A stretch of DNA of 64,000 nt from Candidatus Thorarchaeota archaeon MP8T_1 (GTDB taxonomy: Archaea; Asgardarchaeota; Thorarchaeia; Thorarchaeales; Thorarchaeaceae), in the NCBI GenBank assembly GCA_002825465.1, contig PJER01000006.1:42095-106094 (forward strand), written 5' to 3'. Under the pieces are notes generated by a model that was not told the DNA's origin, did no database searches, and saw only the letters and a program-made list of their open reading frames with translations. The position numbers were made by a program, and so were the translations under genes. Within the stretch, counting starts at the first letter, position 1. Each line of letters begins with the position of its first letter. Positions 8,887-17,928 of this stretch are shown piece after piece.

Positions 8887-9630
8887 TTACATCTGGGGAT
8901 CAAAGGATCGGATTTCTCGCACTAGCTCTTCAGTTGATTTAATCTCTGAAACGCAGAGTGGTAAATGGATACTATCTGCAATGCTTACCGCAATCGGGTC
9001 AAGTTCTTTCACCCCTTGAAGAATTACTACTGCGGGTTTGACTGCTACTGATGTGCCAATCTGGCTTGCTTTGATTGCAACCATCGGAGACCTTCCTGTC
9101 GATACATTTGTTAGGATTGCTCCTCGTTGTGTTGTACCACCATATAATTTTAGAAGTTGTTGTGGGGTTAAACTAACTATTGCACGAATGCTATCAAGAG
9201 CTGTATACCCATAGATATCTCTATCAAGTAAATTATGATGCGTAAGAACATTACACCGAAGATGTTCTACAAGTAATCGTGATGGAACTGGAAAACCAAA
9301 TTCTCTACTATCTAGGATTGCATCTGAGGCAATTTCAGGGGCTATTAGCTTTTCAAGTGCCACTGCAACTCGCCCTCCTTCCTCTGCATCCATTTCGATA
9401 AGCCCTTCTACAAAGCGTTTGATTGTTTCAACTCGAGGAGATTTCCTCCGGCCACTCTCATAGTCGCTAATTACGGATGGTGAAACATTAAGGTGTTTTG
9501 CGAGACTCTTCTGTGATACGTGGAAACGTTCACGCCATCTTCTCATGACTGAACCTGGATCATTCTCAGCAAGACAGATTTCTCCTGCCATAGCTTCTGC
9601 AAGTCGTTGAAGAGCCTCACTTGAGTCCAT
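8887..9630 (-). CDS. XRE-family regulator with archaeal C-terminal domain (COG1709-like)
   Basis: Residues about 28-75 form a Cro/C1-type helix-turn-helix (RERFHVSQKSLAKHLNVSP, SVISDYESGRRKSP). The remaining 170 residues form an alpha/beta domain with GYTALDSIRAIVSLTPQQL and VAVKPAVVILQGVKELDP, matching the archaeal regulator family COG1709 as I remember it. The ATG lies about 20 bp downstream of an AT-rich promoter-like stretch shared with the divergent GPN GTPase gene. It may repress itself or the downstream HD hydrolase; the ligand is unknown. Confidence 0.8.
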   Translation of the reverse strand: MDSSEALQRLAEAMAGEICLAENDPGSVMRRWRERFHVSQKSLAKHLNVSPSVISDYESGRRKSPRVETIKRFVEGLIEMDAEEGGRVAVALEKLIAPEIASDAILDSREFGFPVPSRLLVEHLRCNVLTHHNLLDRDIYGYTALDSIRAIVSLTPQQLLKLYGGTTQRGAILTNVSTGRSPMVAIKASQIGTSVAVKPAVVILQGVKELDPIAVSIADSIHLPLCVSEIKSTEELVREIRSFDPQM

Positions 9631-9743
9631 AAGATGATTGATTTCTTATAATGTTGATAAGACTTGTGTAATAATGAATTAGCAACGCAAACCTACCGAA
9701 GCACTCAAAGCCAATAGTTTGTCACAAAATTGTGGTTCTTTCA

Positions 9744-10508
9744 ATGTACTTCATATATCTAGTTGGAACAGCTGGTTCAGGCAAGTCTTTGCTTACAGCA
9801 TCTTTAGAAAAATGGCTCGTGGGCTCAGACCTGAGTGTAACTGTTGTAAATATTGATCCTGGAGTGGACAACCCACCATATACTAGTGATGTTGATATCA
9901 GAGAATATGTGGACTATGGGGAAGTAATGAACACATTTGGACTTGGTCCAAATGGCGCACTTGTGGCATCTCTTGACATGAGTATTGGGCATATTAACGA
10001 TTTAAGAGAGGAAATTATTGAAACTGAGAGAGACTATGTCATTGTTGATTGTCCAGGTCAAATGGAGTTGTTTGCATATCGAAATTCTGGACCTCTAATG
10101 GTTTCAGGCCTTCGAGGAGACGATCCTGCAATTTCCCTCTATCTTCTTGATTCAAACATAGCACGAACTGCTACAGGATATCTATCATCGATGCTTCTTG
10201 GAGTTTCAATAAATATCAGATTCGGTCTACCTCAGCAAGCATTACTTAGCAAATCAGACATACTTACTGAAGATGAAGTTGAAAAAATCGTTCAGTGGGG
10301 AGAAGAGGTATATCTTCTTGAGGAGGCATTAGATGAATCTGCTGATGGTCTCGTTAGAGAGTATTCAAAATCTATTCTTGAAATGCTTGGCAACTTGGAC
10401 ACAGCAACAGGAACAATCCCAGTTTCTGCGAAGGATATGACTGGGTTTGATATCCTCTATGGTGAGATACAGAGAGTGTTTTTGGGTGGGGACAATCTGT
10501 ACGAGTAG
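9744..10508 (+). CDS. GPN-loop GTPase
   Basis: The protein opens MYFIYLVGTAGSGKSLLTASL (P-loop GTAGSGKS), then VVNIDPGVD, and carries the diagnostic Gly-Pro-Asn loop in GLGPNGALVASLD. A DCPGQMELF segment (G3) and LSKSDIL (G4-like) follow. GPN GTPases help assemble RNA polymerase in eukaryotes; archaeal members are homodimers of unclear target. The frame extends to a GTG at 9732, but the ATG at 9744 gives the usual family N-terminus. The next gene begins 10 bp after the stop. Confidence 0.9.
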   Translation: MYFIYLVGTAGSGKSLLTASLEKWLVGSDLSVTVVNIDPGVDNPPYTSDVDIREYVDYGEVMNTFGLGPNGALVASLDMSIGHINDLREEIIETERDYVIVDCPGQMELFAYRNSGPLMVSGLRGDDPAISLYLLDSNIARTATGYLSSMLLGVSINIRFGLPQQALLSKSDILTEDEVEKIVQWGEEVYLLEEALDESADGLVREYSKSILEMLGNLDTATGTIPVSAKDMTGFDILYGEIQRVFLGGDNLYE

Positions 10509-10518
10509 TGATGCTAGT

Positions 10519-11544
10519 GTGGCGAACTATTTTACCTATGTTTCGGGAGAAGATATTGAATTAGGAAAAGCCGAAGTGGAAATGCTATTAGACCACTTCT
10601 TTCATGACCACAAGATTGTGTGGTTTGGACGAATGGCAAAAATCACGTCGAAGACAAATCCCATTGATTATCTGTTGGATAGGGCTGCACTTGTACAATA
10701 TGCCGGAATAATTTTAGCAGAAGCAAATTCTGTTGATGAGTATACTCAACTAGTTTCTGAAAATGATTGGAATCTGCACATTACAGAACAAGACACTTTT
10801 GCAATCAGAACAATTTCATTGGATAGAGAGGCACGTCTAAAGCAAAGATTACAGATTGAGAAGGACCTTGGTACTCATGTCAGGACTGTAACAGGTGCAA
10901 AAGTAGATCTTAGGAATCCTTCAGTTCAGATTCTAACTCTGATTAGCTCAGATAAGATTCTCATATGTACATCTAACTGGTCAAAACTTAGAATGTTACT
11001 GAGAGATAGAGAACCTGGTAAGAAAGCATTCTTTCATCCTAGTATGATGAACAGTACTTTATCTAGGGTCATGTGTAATCTTGCTGGAATAAGACCCGGA
11101 GAGGTCGTACTTGACCCATTCTGTGGTGCAGGTGGAATTCTATGCGAAGCAGCATATATTGGTTCTTCAGTAGTAGGAATTGACCTAAATTGGAGATTAC
11201 TGATGGGAGCCAAGAGAAATCTTAGCATGATTAGTGAGAACTATTCGCTAATTCAGGGTGATGCTCAAAAAATACCTATTGGAGCTGTAAATCGTATTGT
11301 TTCTGATCCTCCATATGGGCGAGCTAGCTCTACAAGGGGTAACATTGCAATCAAGTTGGTAAAATCACTTCTAGAAAATGTTAATCCCATTCTTCATTCA
11401 GAAGGAGATTGTATCTGCCTTTGTAGTGATAGTGCAATGAAATTATCTCGAATAGTCATAGAGTCTGGACTGACTATAACTCGTAAACTTTCTATGAGAG
11501 TTCACAGTGGATTAACTAGAGAGATTGTAGTAATTAGAATCTAA
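10519..11544 (+). CDS. tRNA guanosine-10 N2-methyltransferase (Trm-G10/Trm11 family)
   Basis: The C-terminal half is a Rossmann methyltransferase with the SAM motif DPFCGAGGILCEAAY and the catalytic SDPPYGRAS motif (DPPY) of N2-guanine methylases. The N-terminal half, beginning YFTYVSGEDIELGKAEVEMLL, matches the THUMP-containing start of archaeal Trm-G10 enzymes, which dimethylate G10 of tRNA. The open frame extends upstream into the GPN gene (to 10447), but that part is only a shadow of it. The GTG at 10519-10521 gives the family N-terminus and lies 10 bp after the upstream stop. The stop overlaps the convergent UPF0201 gene by 4 bp. Confidence 0.85.
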   Translation: MANYFTYVSGEDIELGKAEVEMLLDHFFHDHKIVWFGRMAKITSKTNPIDYLLDRAALVQYAGIILAEANSVDEYTQLVSENDWNLHITEQDTFAIRTISLDREARLKQRLQIEKDLGTHVRTVTGAKVDLRNPSVQILTLISSDKILICTSNWSKLRMLLRDREPGKKAFFHPSMMNSTLSRVMCNLAGIRPGEVVLDPFCGAGGILCEAAYIGSSVVGIDLNWRLLMGAKRNLSMISENYSLIQGDAQKIPIGAVNRIVSDPPYGRASSTRGNIAIKLVKSLLENVNPILHSEGDCICLCSDSAMKLSRIVIESGLTITRKLSMRVHSGLTREIVVIRI

Positions 11545-11963
11545 CTGATAATTCTTCCATCTTTTGTCCGAGGGCTGAACCAATCTATAAATTCTTCAAA
11601 TTCTGTTTGAGATGCAAACTCGAAGATAATTTCAATTGTACCTAACGGAGGGTCCTCTTGCGTGTTGTCAATTAATCTTATTTTCCCATTATATGCAGCC
11701 TGTTTATCAAAATGCAAGTATGTTTTGAGCTCATCATAGTTTCTACGAAGTCGAACCCGAACTGCATCTAGTATCCTCTTTTCATGAATAAATTGTCGTA
11801 GTATTGTAAGATTTGCTATGGTTGCCTCTGGATAATATATCTCTATGAATTCATCGAATTCTGTAGTTGAAAATGAAACCGAACCAAGTATATTCCCTAT
11901 TGCTTCCTCAACTCTTTCAAAATCTTCTGTTGGATGAATAATACATCTAATAATTGATTTCAT
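11541..11963 (-). CDS. UPF0201 family protein
   Basis: The 140-residue protein begins with a HPTEDFERVEEAIGNIL motif and contains RILDAVRVRLRR and the signature HFDKQAAYNGKI, all typical of archaeal UPF0201 proteins, whose function is unknown. It starts one base after the UPF0200 stop codon, reproducing the UPF0200-UPF0201 gene pairing common in archaea. The C-terminus (FEFASQTEFEEFIDWFSP) is conserved-looking and closes close to the convergent methylase gene. Confidence 0.82.
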   Translation of the reverse strand: MKSIIRCIIHPTEDFERVEEAIGNILGSVSFSTTEFDEFIEIYYPEATIANLTILRQFIHEKRILDAVRVRLRRNYDELKTYLHFDKQAAYNGKIRLIDNTQEDPPLGTIEIIFEFASQTEFEEFIDWFSPRTKDGRIIS

Positions 11964-11964
11964 T

Positions 11965-12504
11965 TCAATTCAGCTTCGCAACTAGTTCCTTTGAAAGTTC
12001 TCGAAAACCTTCAAGGGTTCCTTCATTTATTAACATGATATCGCTTAGTGCAATAACTCCTCCTAGACCAACTGATATTTCCCTTATATCACGCTCTCGA
12101 AAAACATCCCATGTTGGAGGTGCATCCTCACGATTTCGTTCTTGTAGTCTAGTGAATCTTACCTTCGGAGAGGTGTGGACACCTATGATAATCAGTTCTT
12201 CTGCATAGTCATCAAATACATCGATTTCGGCAATGCTTCTACAACCTTCAATTACAATGAGATTAGATTCCTGGTTGCAAAGACCATCGATACAACGAAT
12301 TGCAACTGCTCCAGGGCCATGCAATTTTCTGAGATCAAGCATGACCTTCTTAGTATTTTCAGGATTTGGTTCTAGTCCCCGATTTCGGGTTTCTGCTCGA
12401 ATTACATCACCCATGACAATAATGGGGTATCCTGCATCGCGGAAAGCATCAGCAACCTCACTCTTTCCTGCTCCAGGCATTCCTGTGATAATTACTATCT
12501 TCAA
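11965..12504 (-). CDS. UPF0200 nucleotide kinase-like protein
   Basis: The 179-residue P-loop protein opens MKIVIITGMPGAGKSEVADAF and continues GYPIIVMGDVIRAETRNRG, LRKLHGPGAVAIRCI and VIEGCRSIAEIDVF. This is the UPF0200 family, related to dephospho-CoA and adenylate-type kinases, with unproven substrate. The start is TTG with GGTGG upstream. It is followed by UPF0201 (1-bp gap) and preceded on the same strand by an AAA ATPase, so the three genes likely form one transcript. Confidence 0.85.
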   Translation of the reverse strand: MKIVIITGMPGAGKSEVADAFRDAGYPIIVMGDVIRAETRNRGLEPNPENTKKVMLDLRKLHGPGAVAIRCIDGLCNQESNLIVIEGCRSIAEIDVFDDYAEELIIIGVHTSPKVRFTRLQERNREDAPPTWDVFRERDIREISVGLGGVIALSDIMLINEGTLEGFRELSKELVAKLN

Positions 12505-12532
12505 TGTGATTGTCCACCATCAAGTCATGTTT

Positions 12533-13663
12533 CTATATAGTGTAATTTGGGCTTTTCTGGGTCTTCATTTTGCTCAGGATTTCTCTAACGATATCTGAAG
12601 TGATTGTACTGGATTCTTCAGATATTGCAATATGAAGAGATTCTTTAAGAATACGGTCTCGAAGGTCTCTCCCTGATAGTCCTTCGGTCATTCGTGCGAC
12701 CTCATTTAGGTCAATCTCAATCTTCAATGGTAGGCGTTTGCTATAGAATTGGAGTATAGCAAGTCGTTCCTCAAGTGTGGGTAAGGTAAATTCAAACACA
12801 GTATCGAATCGGTTTTTGATTGCTGGATCAATCAGTGGTAAAGCATTTGTTGCACCAATGACAACGACACCTGATGATTCAGCAGTATGATCTAATTCAC
12901 CTAATAGAGCAGTAACAACTTCTGAAACATCACCACGTATTGATTGAAACGAACGAGTTAATCCGATTGCATCGAGTTCATCAATGAAGAGTATACTTGG
13001 AGAGTTCTTTCTTGCATCATCAAAGAGAGTACTAATTCTTCTACCTCCATCACCCACATGGACTCCAATCAGGTCAGAGGCCTTAGCAAAGAAGATTTTA
13101 GCATTAGCTTGATTTGCTACTGCCTGTGCAGTCATCGTCTTTCCAGTTCCGGGAGGTCCATGAAATAGAATAGCACGAGGAGCCCATTCTCCAAATTTTA
13201 TTGGTTCGTGGAGATATTCGAGAATGAGTTTACACTTTCGTTTGACTTGTTCATGTCCTACAATATCACCAAGTGCAATAGGTCTAATTGATACAGACTC
13301 TGCTGTTGATTTATGCGGATGCAAATTAATTTTGGTGCTTTTTGCGATAATAGATTCTTCAGGCTCTACGTCAACAACTTGGAAGGCATAATCAGGCATG
13401 ATATAGCGATCAAATAGATAGAGTCCTTTGCGTACTATGGTGCCCATCCATTGTTCACGAGCATAGTCAGCAAAAAGCTCCTCGCTATCAATCTCCAATC
13501 CGGTTGTTCGGGGGTCTCCTTTTACTCTAAAGGGATATCCCATATCTCTAAGAATGAGTCTTTTTGCATTTGGGACCTCTCTAGAATGGCGTCGTGAAGT
13601 CTTTTTTGCACTCTCTTTAGAAGAAGTAGGAATTTCTATGCTGGAATCTTTTCGCTTCGTCAA
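12533..13663 (-). CDS. Archaeal AAA ATPase (COG1223-like)
   Basis: The 376-residue protein has a charged N-terminal 60 residues and then one complete AAA module: Walker [18 protein letters not shown], Walker B SILFIDELDAIG, sensor VIGATNALPLIDPAI followed by NRFD (arginine finger) and the sensor 2 helix LSGRDLRDRI. The DLIGVHVGDGGRRI segment is the pore-loop region. It resembles archaeal AAA proteins of COG1223 and single-ring Cdc48/PAN relatives rather than PAN itself, which is at 61.9-63.1 kb. The annotated start is TTG with no strong ribosome site; an ATG about 40 residues in (MGYPFRV) is an alternative. Substrate unknown. Confidence 0.85.
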   Translation of the reverse strand: MTKRKDSSIEIPTSSKESAKKTSRRHSREVPNAKRLILRDMGYPFRVKGDPRTTGLEIDSEELFADYAREQWMGTIVRKGLYLFDRYIMPDYAFQVVDVEPEESIIAKSTKINLHPHKSTAESVSIRPIALGDIVGHEQVKRKCKLILEYLHEPIKFGEWAPRAILFHGPPGTGKTMTAQAVANQANAKIFFAKASDLIGVHVGDGGRRISTLFDDARKNSPSILFIDELDAIGLTRSFQSIRGDVSEVVTALLGELDHTAESSGVVVIGATNALPLIDPAIKNRFDTVFEFTLPTLEERLAILQFYSKRLPLKIEIDLNEVARMTEGLSGRDLRDRILKESLHIAISEESSTITSDIVREILSKMKTQKSPNYTI

Positions 13664-13776
13664 TGTTTAGACTGCCACCACTGCATCGTCCAGCGATTGT
13701 CCTTTAAGAGTTCCTTTAGAACCAACATCGTCAGGATAATATTGTAGAGTGCTTATCTTCTAAACAGGTGCTTCAT

Positions 13777-14337
13777 GTGGAAGAATCAATCAGAGCATTT
13801 TTGAGTCTGGATATAGAAAATCAGGAATTACTAAACCGAATATCTGAAACACAAAATAGGCTTGATATTAGTTCAGCAAAAATGAAACTTGTGGAAGTCG
13901 AGAATATCCATTTTACATTACGATTCTTGGGAGATACATCTGTTTCTACAATAAGCAAAATTGAAACATCACTTAGTCAAATAAATTTTGAACCATTCAA
14001 TATTGAAATACATGGAGTAGGATCATTTCCAAATAACAGAAGACCGAGAGTGATATGGATAGGCGTAACTCAAAATGCAGATAGCATTGTTAAACTAAAG
14101 AAAGAGATAGATTCACGATTGAAAGCATTTGGATTTCAGCCAGAAGGAAAGAAATTCGCACCCCATGCAACAATAGCTAGAGTACGATATATCAAAGATG
14201 CAGAAAAGCTGGGTAGAAATCTTGAAGAATTAGTAGATACACAAATTGGTGAAATGACGGTATCAAAATTCAATATGAAAAAGAGTACTCTTACTCCCTC
14301 AGGCCCAATCTATGAAACATTCTGGCATGTACCATAG
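13777..14337 (+). CDS. thpR: RNA 2',3'-cyclic phosphodiesterase / 2'-5' RNA ligase
   Basis: The protein of about 186 residues carries the two HxT motifs of the 2H phosphoesterase superfamily: HFTL in VENIHFTLRFLG and HATI in FAPHATIARVR, with the usual IRAFLSLDI start. ThpR enzymes open 2',3'-cyclic phosphates on RNA and were first found as tRNA half ligases. The frame reaches a GTG at 13768, but the GTG at 13777 has AGGTG six bases upstream and fits the family N-terminus better. It stands next to an intron-containing tRNA-Pro, although a functional link is not implied. Confidence 0.87.
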   Translation: MEESIRAFLSLDIENQELLNRISETQNRLDISSAKMKLVEVENIHFTLRFLGDTSVSTISKIETSLSQINFEPFNIEIHGVGSFPNNRRPRVIWIGVTQNADSIVKLKKEIDSRLKAFGFQPEGKKFAPHATIARVRYIKDAEKLGRNLEELVDTQIGEMTVSKFNMKKSTLTPSGPIYETFWHVP

Positions 14338-14356
14338 ATCAAGTGTGAGAAGAAGA

Positions 14357-14464
14357 TGGTGGGCCGGGGGCGACTTGAACGCCCGATCTCTTGCAATCTG
14401 TGACTTGAGGCGCAAGTCCTAAGCCGCCCCAAGCAAGAATCATACCAAGCTAGACTACCGACCC
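14357..14464 (-). tRNA. tRNA-Pro(GGG) with an intron of about 31 nt
   Basis: On the minus strand, acceptor GGGTCGG (14458-14464) pairs with CCGGCCC (14361-14367), followed by discriminator A and an encoded CCA (14357-14359). The T arm is GGGCG-TTCAAGT-CGCCC. The anticodon stem CTTGC/GCAAG encloses 38 nt instead of 7, starting TTGGGG, so anticodon GGG is followed by an insert of about 31 nt; I place it at the canonical 37/38 position. The insert contains its own hairpin GACTTG-CGCCT-CAAGTC. The D-arm sequence GTCTAGCTTGGTATGAT is typical of archaeal proline tRNAs. I could not draw a perfect bulge-helix-bulge, so the exact intron ends are uncertain. Confidence 0.9.
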
Positions 14465-14525
14465 ATGCTATTGATGGCGTTGTGTGAATCCAAAATAAAG
14501 ATTGCCTCAAAGGACATCATACTTA

Positions 14526-14537
14526 GAACACGTGTTC
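14526..14537. promoter_or_regulatory. Palindrome GAACACGTGTTC upstream of HDAC-family gene
   Basis: A perfect 12-bp palindrome lies 75 bp upstream of the preferred start of the deacetylase gene. The same core occurs three times upstream of iorA and once as a variant near the lysine operon, so it is likely an operator for a shared dimeric regulator (inference). Confidence 0.55.
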
Positions 14538-14611
14538 AAAACAAAAATACACACTGGGAACCTTCTGATTTATCAGGATGTCTATCTAATCCCATAATGG
14601 AGACCTTTCAG

Positions 14612-15661
14612 ATGACAACAGATCTTGTGTATCATGATATGTTCATGAAACATGAAATGTCAATGGGACATCCAGAGAGCCCAGATAGAATTAGAAGTGC
14701 AATGGAATATGCTAGAAAGGCGGGTCTCTTAGATAGTACCAAGATTAATTTACTGACCCCAAAAGCTGCAGCCTTGGAGATGGTATATTCAATTCATGAT
14801 AGTCGTTATCTGGAAGGTGTAAAAGCTAAATCGGAGAGCGGTGGAGGCTTCTATACTCTAGATACATCTGTAAATCAATATACTTACGAGGCTGCATTAT
14901 TAGCTGCTGGAGGTGGAGTTGAAACAGTTGATAGGATAATGACTGGGAAAATAAACAATGCATTTGTCCTATGTCGCCCTCCAGGACATCATGCAGAATT
15001 CGCACGTGCTTTTGGATTCTGTTTTATCAACAATATTGCTGTTGCAGCAAATTATCTTATTCATAAACACGAGCTAAATCGCATCATGATAATTGACTAT
15101 GATGCACACCATGGAAATGGTACTCAGAATGCATTCTATACTTCAAATCAGGTTCTATACGTTGGACTACATCAAGATGGTAGAACACTATTCCCTGGAT
15201 CTGGATTTCCAGATGAAACAGGAACAGATGATGGGAAAGGGTATACTCTGAATCTCGCAATGTATCCAGGTGCTGGTGACAGATCATATCAAATGGCATT
15301 TGAGGAAGTAATAGAACCTTTAGCTGATTCATATAGACCTGAATTCATCTTGGTATCTGTTGGTTTTGATGGACACTATAAAGACCCTCTAACCTCGCTA
15401 GGTCTTACAACATCAGGATTTTCATTGATGAATTCCAAAATCAAGCAAATGGCAGCACAATTATCCTCAGGAAGGTTGGCATGCTTTTTAGAAGGAGGTT
15501 ACAACCTTGATGTGATGGGGATGTGCTCTCAGATTTTACTTGAAGAATTGATTGGGTCGGAAATCACTTCTTTTAATGAAGAACATTCAGAGAGTGAAAA
15601 TTGTACTCGATATACAAAGGAATTAATTGATCTAGTAAGAAAAGATTCACCGTTACTCTGA
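14612..15661 (+). CDS. Histone deacetylase-family deacetylase (AcuC/HDAC-like)
   Basis: The arginase-fold deacetylase motifs are all present: HPESPDRI near the start, RPPGHHAEFARAFGFC with the active-site His pair, IIDYDAHHGNGTQ with the zinc Asp/His, the second metal Asp in SVGFDGHYKDP, and EGGYNL with the late Gly-Gly-Tyr. Such enzymes remove acetyl groups from lysines of proteins or from small amines; the target here is unknown. The frame opens at 14465, but that extension abuts the tRNA-Pro gene and contains a GAACACGTGTTC palindrome. The ATG at 14612, preceded by GGAG nine bases upstream, gives the normal family start MTTDLVYHD. The 3' end overlaps the convergent hel308 by 9 bp. Confidence 0.9.
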   Translation: MTTDLVYHDMFMKHEMSMGHPESPDRIRSAMEYARKAGLLDSTKINLLTPKAAALEMVYSIHDSRYLEGVKAKSESGGGFYTLDTSVNQYTYEAALLAAGGGVETVDRIMTGKINNAFVLCRPPGHHAEFARAFGFCFINNIAVAANYLIHKHELNRIMIIDYDAHHGNGTQNAFYTSNQVLYVGLHQDGRTLFPGSGFPDETGTDDGKGYTLNLAMYPGAGDRSYQMAFEEVIEPLADSYRPEFILVSVGFDGHYKDPLTSLGLTTSGFSLMNSKIKQMAAQLSSGRLACFLEGGYNLDVMGMCSQILLEELIGSEITSFNEEHSESENCTRYTKELIDLVRKDSPLL

Positions 15662-17902
15662 TTCAAAATCCTCAAGCAATGTCTGTATTGAGTCGAATTC
15701 ATCTGTTTCTTCAATCGGTTCAATAAATGAGGTGGATTGAACATCCATTCCTAGCTGTTTTTTTATCGATTCAGCAATTGTACTTCCAATTGTGGGAATT
15801 CTGGCAAGTTCTTCAATTGGAACTCTATATAATTCAGCAAGATTGAACAGTCCTTGATTATGAAGCATTCTTCCACGTACTCGACCAATACCTCTCAAAC
15901 TAACAAGTTCTAAGATATCAGCACGTACACCATATTTTAGTCTAGAACGGAGACCTCGTAGTGATGGGATGTGGCCCGAATTGTTTGTAATTCGTGCTAT
16001 TTCGGAAGCTGAGTAAATCAACCATTCTGCAGACTGGACGAATCTATGGACATCACCCATGCCAACATTGTATCGTTCGGTAATGTCTTTTTCAGTAGTT
16101 TCAGCAATCCACTCTAGCAATATTCTTGCTGTCTTCACTTCTCCTAAGAATTCATTGTACTCAACATCCAATTCATCTGGAGTATCAATCATGAACTCAT
16201 CAAAATGATTGTTGATGAACGCTTCAGTATCTTCAATCTCTGATCTACCAACATATGTTATTGGTTGGTCAGGTGTGTGGCAAATCAAGTGAAGTATCCC
16301 AAATATTGAATGGGTTTCTGATTGTGACAAAATGTCACGAAACATGATTGCGGTTTCTGGATTAATATAAAGTCGTGATGTTCGATTACCTAAAGGAGTT
16401 GCAGCATACAGATTTGTTGATGTTGTTTCGATTAACTGTCCTTCTTTCAAGAAATCAATAGCTGCAGAAACATGACGGCTGATTTTTCGCTGTTCATTAC
16501 TACTTGCAAAGAATGTATTTGAAATGAGTTCATCAATTTCCTTTCGTGTATTTGTTAACTCAGAGGCAATTGCAGCTAACAGATGTGATCTCAAAGCGGA
16601 TTCCGACTTTAGTTTTGAAAAGATTTCTTCAGGTTCTGATAGTACGTAATGATCAACAAGAGCGTCCTTTTCTTGCTCAGTTCTGGCAATAAGGACAGAT
16701 TCTCCATATTTGTCGTATTTTGGACGACCTGCCCTCCCTGCCATTTGCTTGTATTCTAGGATGGGGATGGGATAACTTCCACGACTCTGTTCAAAACGTC
16801 GATAGTCACGAATAATAACACGTCTGGCAGGAAGGTTCACTCCTGCTGCAAGAGTAGGAGTTGCAACAATAACCTTCAACAAGTTGTCTTTGAAAGCATC
16901 TTCTATGAGAGCTCGTTCTTGGTTGTCAAGTCCTGCATGATGAAAAGCAACACCCGAGGCAATTAGTTTTGCTAAAGTTTTTGATATCTCTGGAGCGGAC
17001 ACTCTATTCCCTATCTTCTTTGCAATTGTAACAAGGCTCGCGAGTGTGTCATTAGATAGATATTTTCGAAGGAATGGAGCAATTCGCTTTGCCATAGAAA
17101 CAGTTGATTTCCGACTTGAAACAAACACAAGAACTTGTCCATTTTCATCCAAGGTATCACAAACTACGTCAGCAATTTCTTCCTTTCGTATTCGGGGGAT
17201 ATTTCTTGTTGATCTTTGATTTGTTTCAAGATTTTCAAAATCGATGTTACCATCTAGGTAAACCCCTTCACTAAGTGGTACTGGTCTCCAATTACTCTTT
17301 ACAAGTGAGGCATCAAGCCATTTTGATATATCATTAGCATTGGAAATAGTAGCACTTAGAGCTACTATTTGTGTATCTAGCATCTGTCTTAGTTTGGCAA
17401 GAACCATTTCCAATGTTGGACCACGCGATTTATCATTGATGAGATGGATTTCATCAACAATAATAATGCCAAGATTATGAATCCAGTCAACCTTGTTCCT
17501 AACTAGAGAGTCTGCTTTTTCAGTAGTAAGAACAATAATATCAGCATCTCCAAGTCGGGTTCCTTTTGAATCATAATCACCTACTGACATAGAAACGCGG
17601 ATTCCTAGTTTTTCATACTTTTTGAAATCTATATATTTCTCACGAGCAAGTGATTTCAATGGTACCAAGTATAATGCCTTTCCTCGACCATCAAGAATTG
17701 CTTTCAACATACAAATTTCAGCAACCAATGTTTTTCCAGAGCTAGTTGGAACTGCAAGAACAAGATTGGAACCTTTGAGAACACCAGTATCAAATGCTTG
17801 CTCTTGAGGAGGAAATAGACTGTTAATTCCTAAGCTCCTAAGGTGGTCGATTATTTTTTTGTTGATAGCAAGTTCTTCAAGGCGTGTCATATAATTCCTC
17901 AC
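15653..17902 (-). CDS. hel308: Hel308 (Ski2-like) DNA helicase
   Basis: The 749-residue superfamily 2 helicase has PPQEQAF (Q-like motif), Walker A AVPTSSGKT, VPLKSLAREKY (Ia), DEIH box in IIVDEIHLIND, SATISN (III), FHHAGLDNQERALIEDAF (V-like), and QMAGRAGRP (VI). A winged helix, ratchet domain and C-terminal helix-hairpin-helix (SLRGIGRVRGRMLHNQG, then a second HhH LARIPTIGSTIAESI) complete the Hel308 plan. Hel308 unwinds lagging strands at stalled forks with 3'-5' polarity. It lies directly downstream of mcm on the same strand with a 26-bp gap, so it may be co-transcribed with the replication genes. Confidence 0.94.
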   Translation of the reverse strand: MRNYMTRLEELAINKKIIDHLRSLGINSLFPPQEQAFDTGVLKGSNLVLAVPTSSGKTLVAEICMLKAILDGRGKALYLVPLKSLAREKYIDFKKYEKLGIRVSMSVGDYDSKGTRLGDADIIVLTTEKADSLVRNKVDWIHNLGIIIVDEIHLINDKSRGPTLEMVLAKLRQMLDTQIVALSATISNANDISKWLDASLVKSNWRPVPLSEGVYLDGNIDFENLETNQRSTRNIPRIRKEEIADVVCDTLDENGQVLVFVSSRKSTVSMAKRIAPFLRKYLSNDTLASLVTIAKKIGNRVSAPEISKTLAKLIASGVAFHHAGLDNQERALIEDAFKDNLLKVIVATPTLAAGVNLPARRVIIRDYRRFEQSRGSYPIPILEYKQMAGRAGRPKYDKYGESVLIARTEQEKDALVDHYVLSEPEEIFSKLKSESALRSHLLAAIASELTNTRKEIDELISNTFFASSNEQRKISRHVSAAIDFLKEGQLIETTSTNLYAATPLGNRTSRLYINPETAIMFRDILSQSETHSIFGILHLICHTPDQPITYVGRSEIEDTEAFINNHFDEFMIDTPDELDVEYNEFLGEVKTARILLEWIAETTEKDITERYNVGMGDVHRFVQSAEWLIYSASEIARITNNSGHIPSLRGLRSRLKYGVRADILELVSLRGIGRVRGRMLHNQGLFNLAELYRVPIEELARIPTIGSTIAESIKKQLGMDVQSTSFIEPIEETDEFDSIQTLLEDFESE

Positions 17903-17928
17903 ACTATTCCAGGAAACATAATTTGGGT

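Noticed and set aside
10447..10518. Extended N-terminus of the tRNA methylase gene
   Set aside because: It is out-of-frame shadow of the GPN GTPase gene; the family N-terminus begins at the GTG at 10519.
12533..13663. AAA gene as a second PAN or Cdc48
   Set aside because: Only one AAA module and no PAN-type coiled coil or HbYX end; a bona fide PAN is at 61868-63115.
14465..14611. Extended N-terminus of the HDAC-family gene
   Set aside because: It abuts the tRNA-Pro gene, contains the GAACACGTGTTC palindrome, and the ATG at 14612 has a good ribosome site and the family start.
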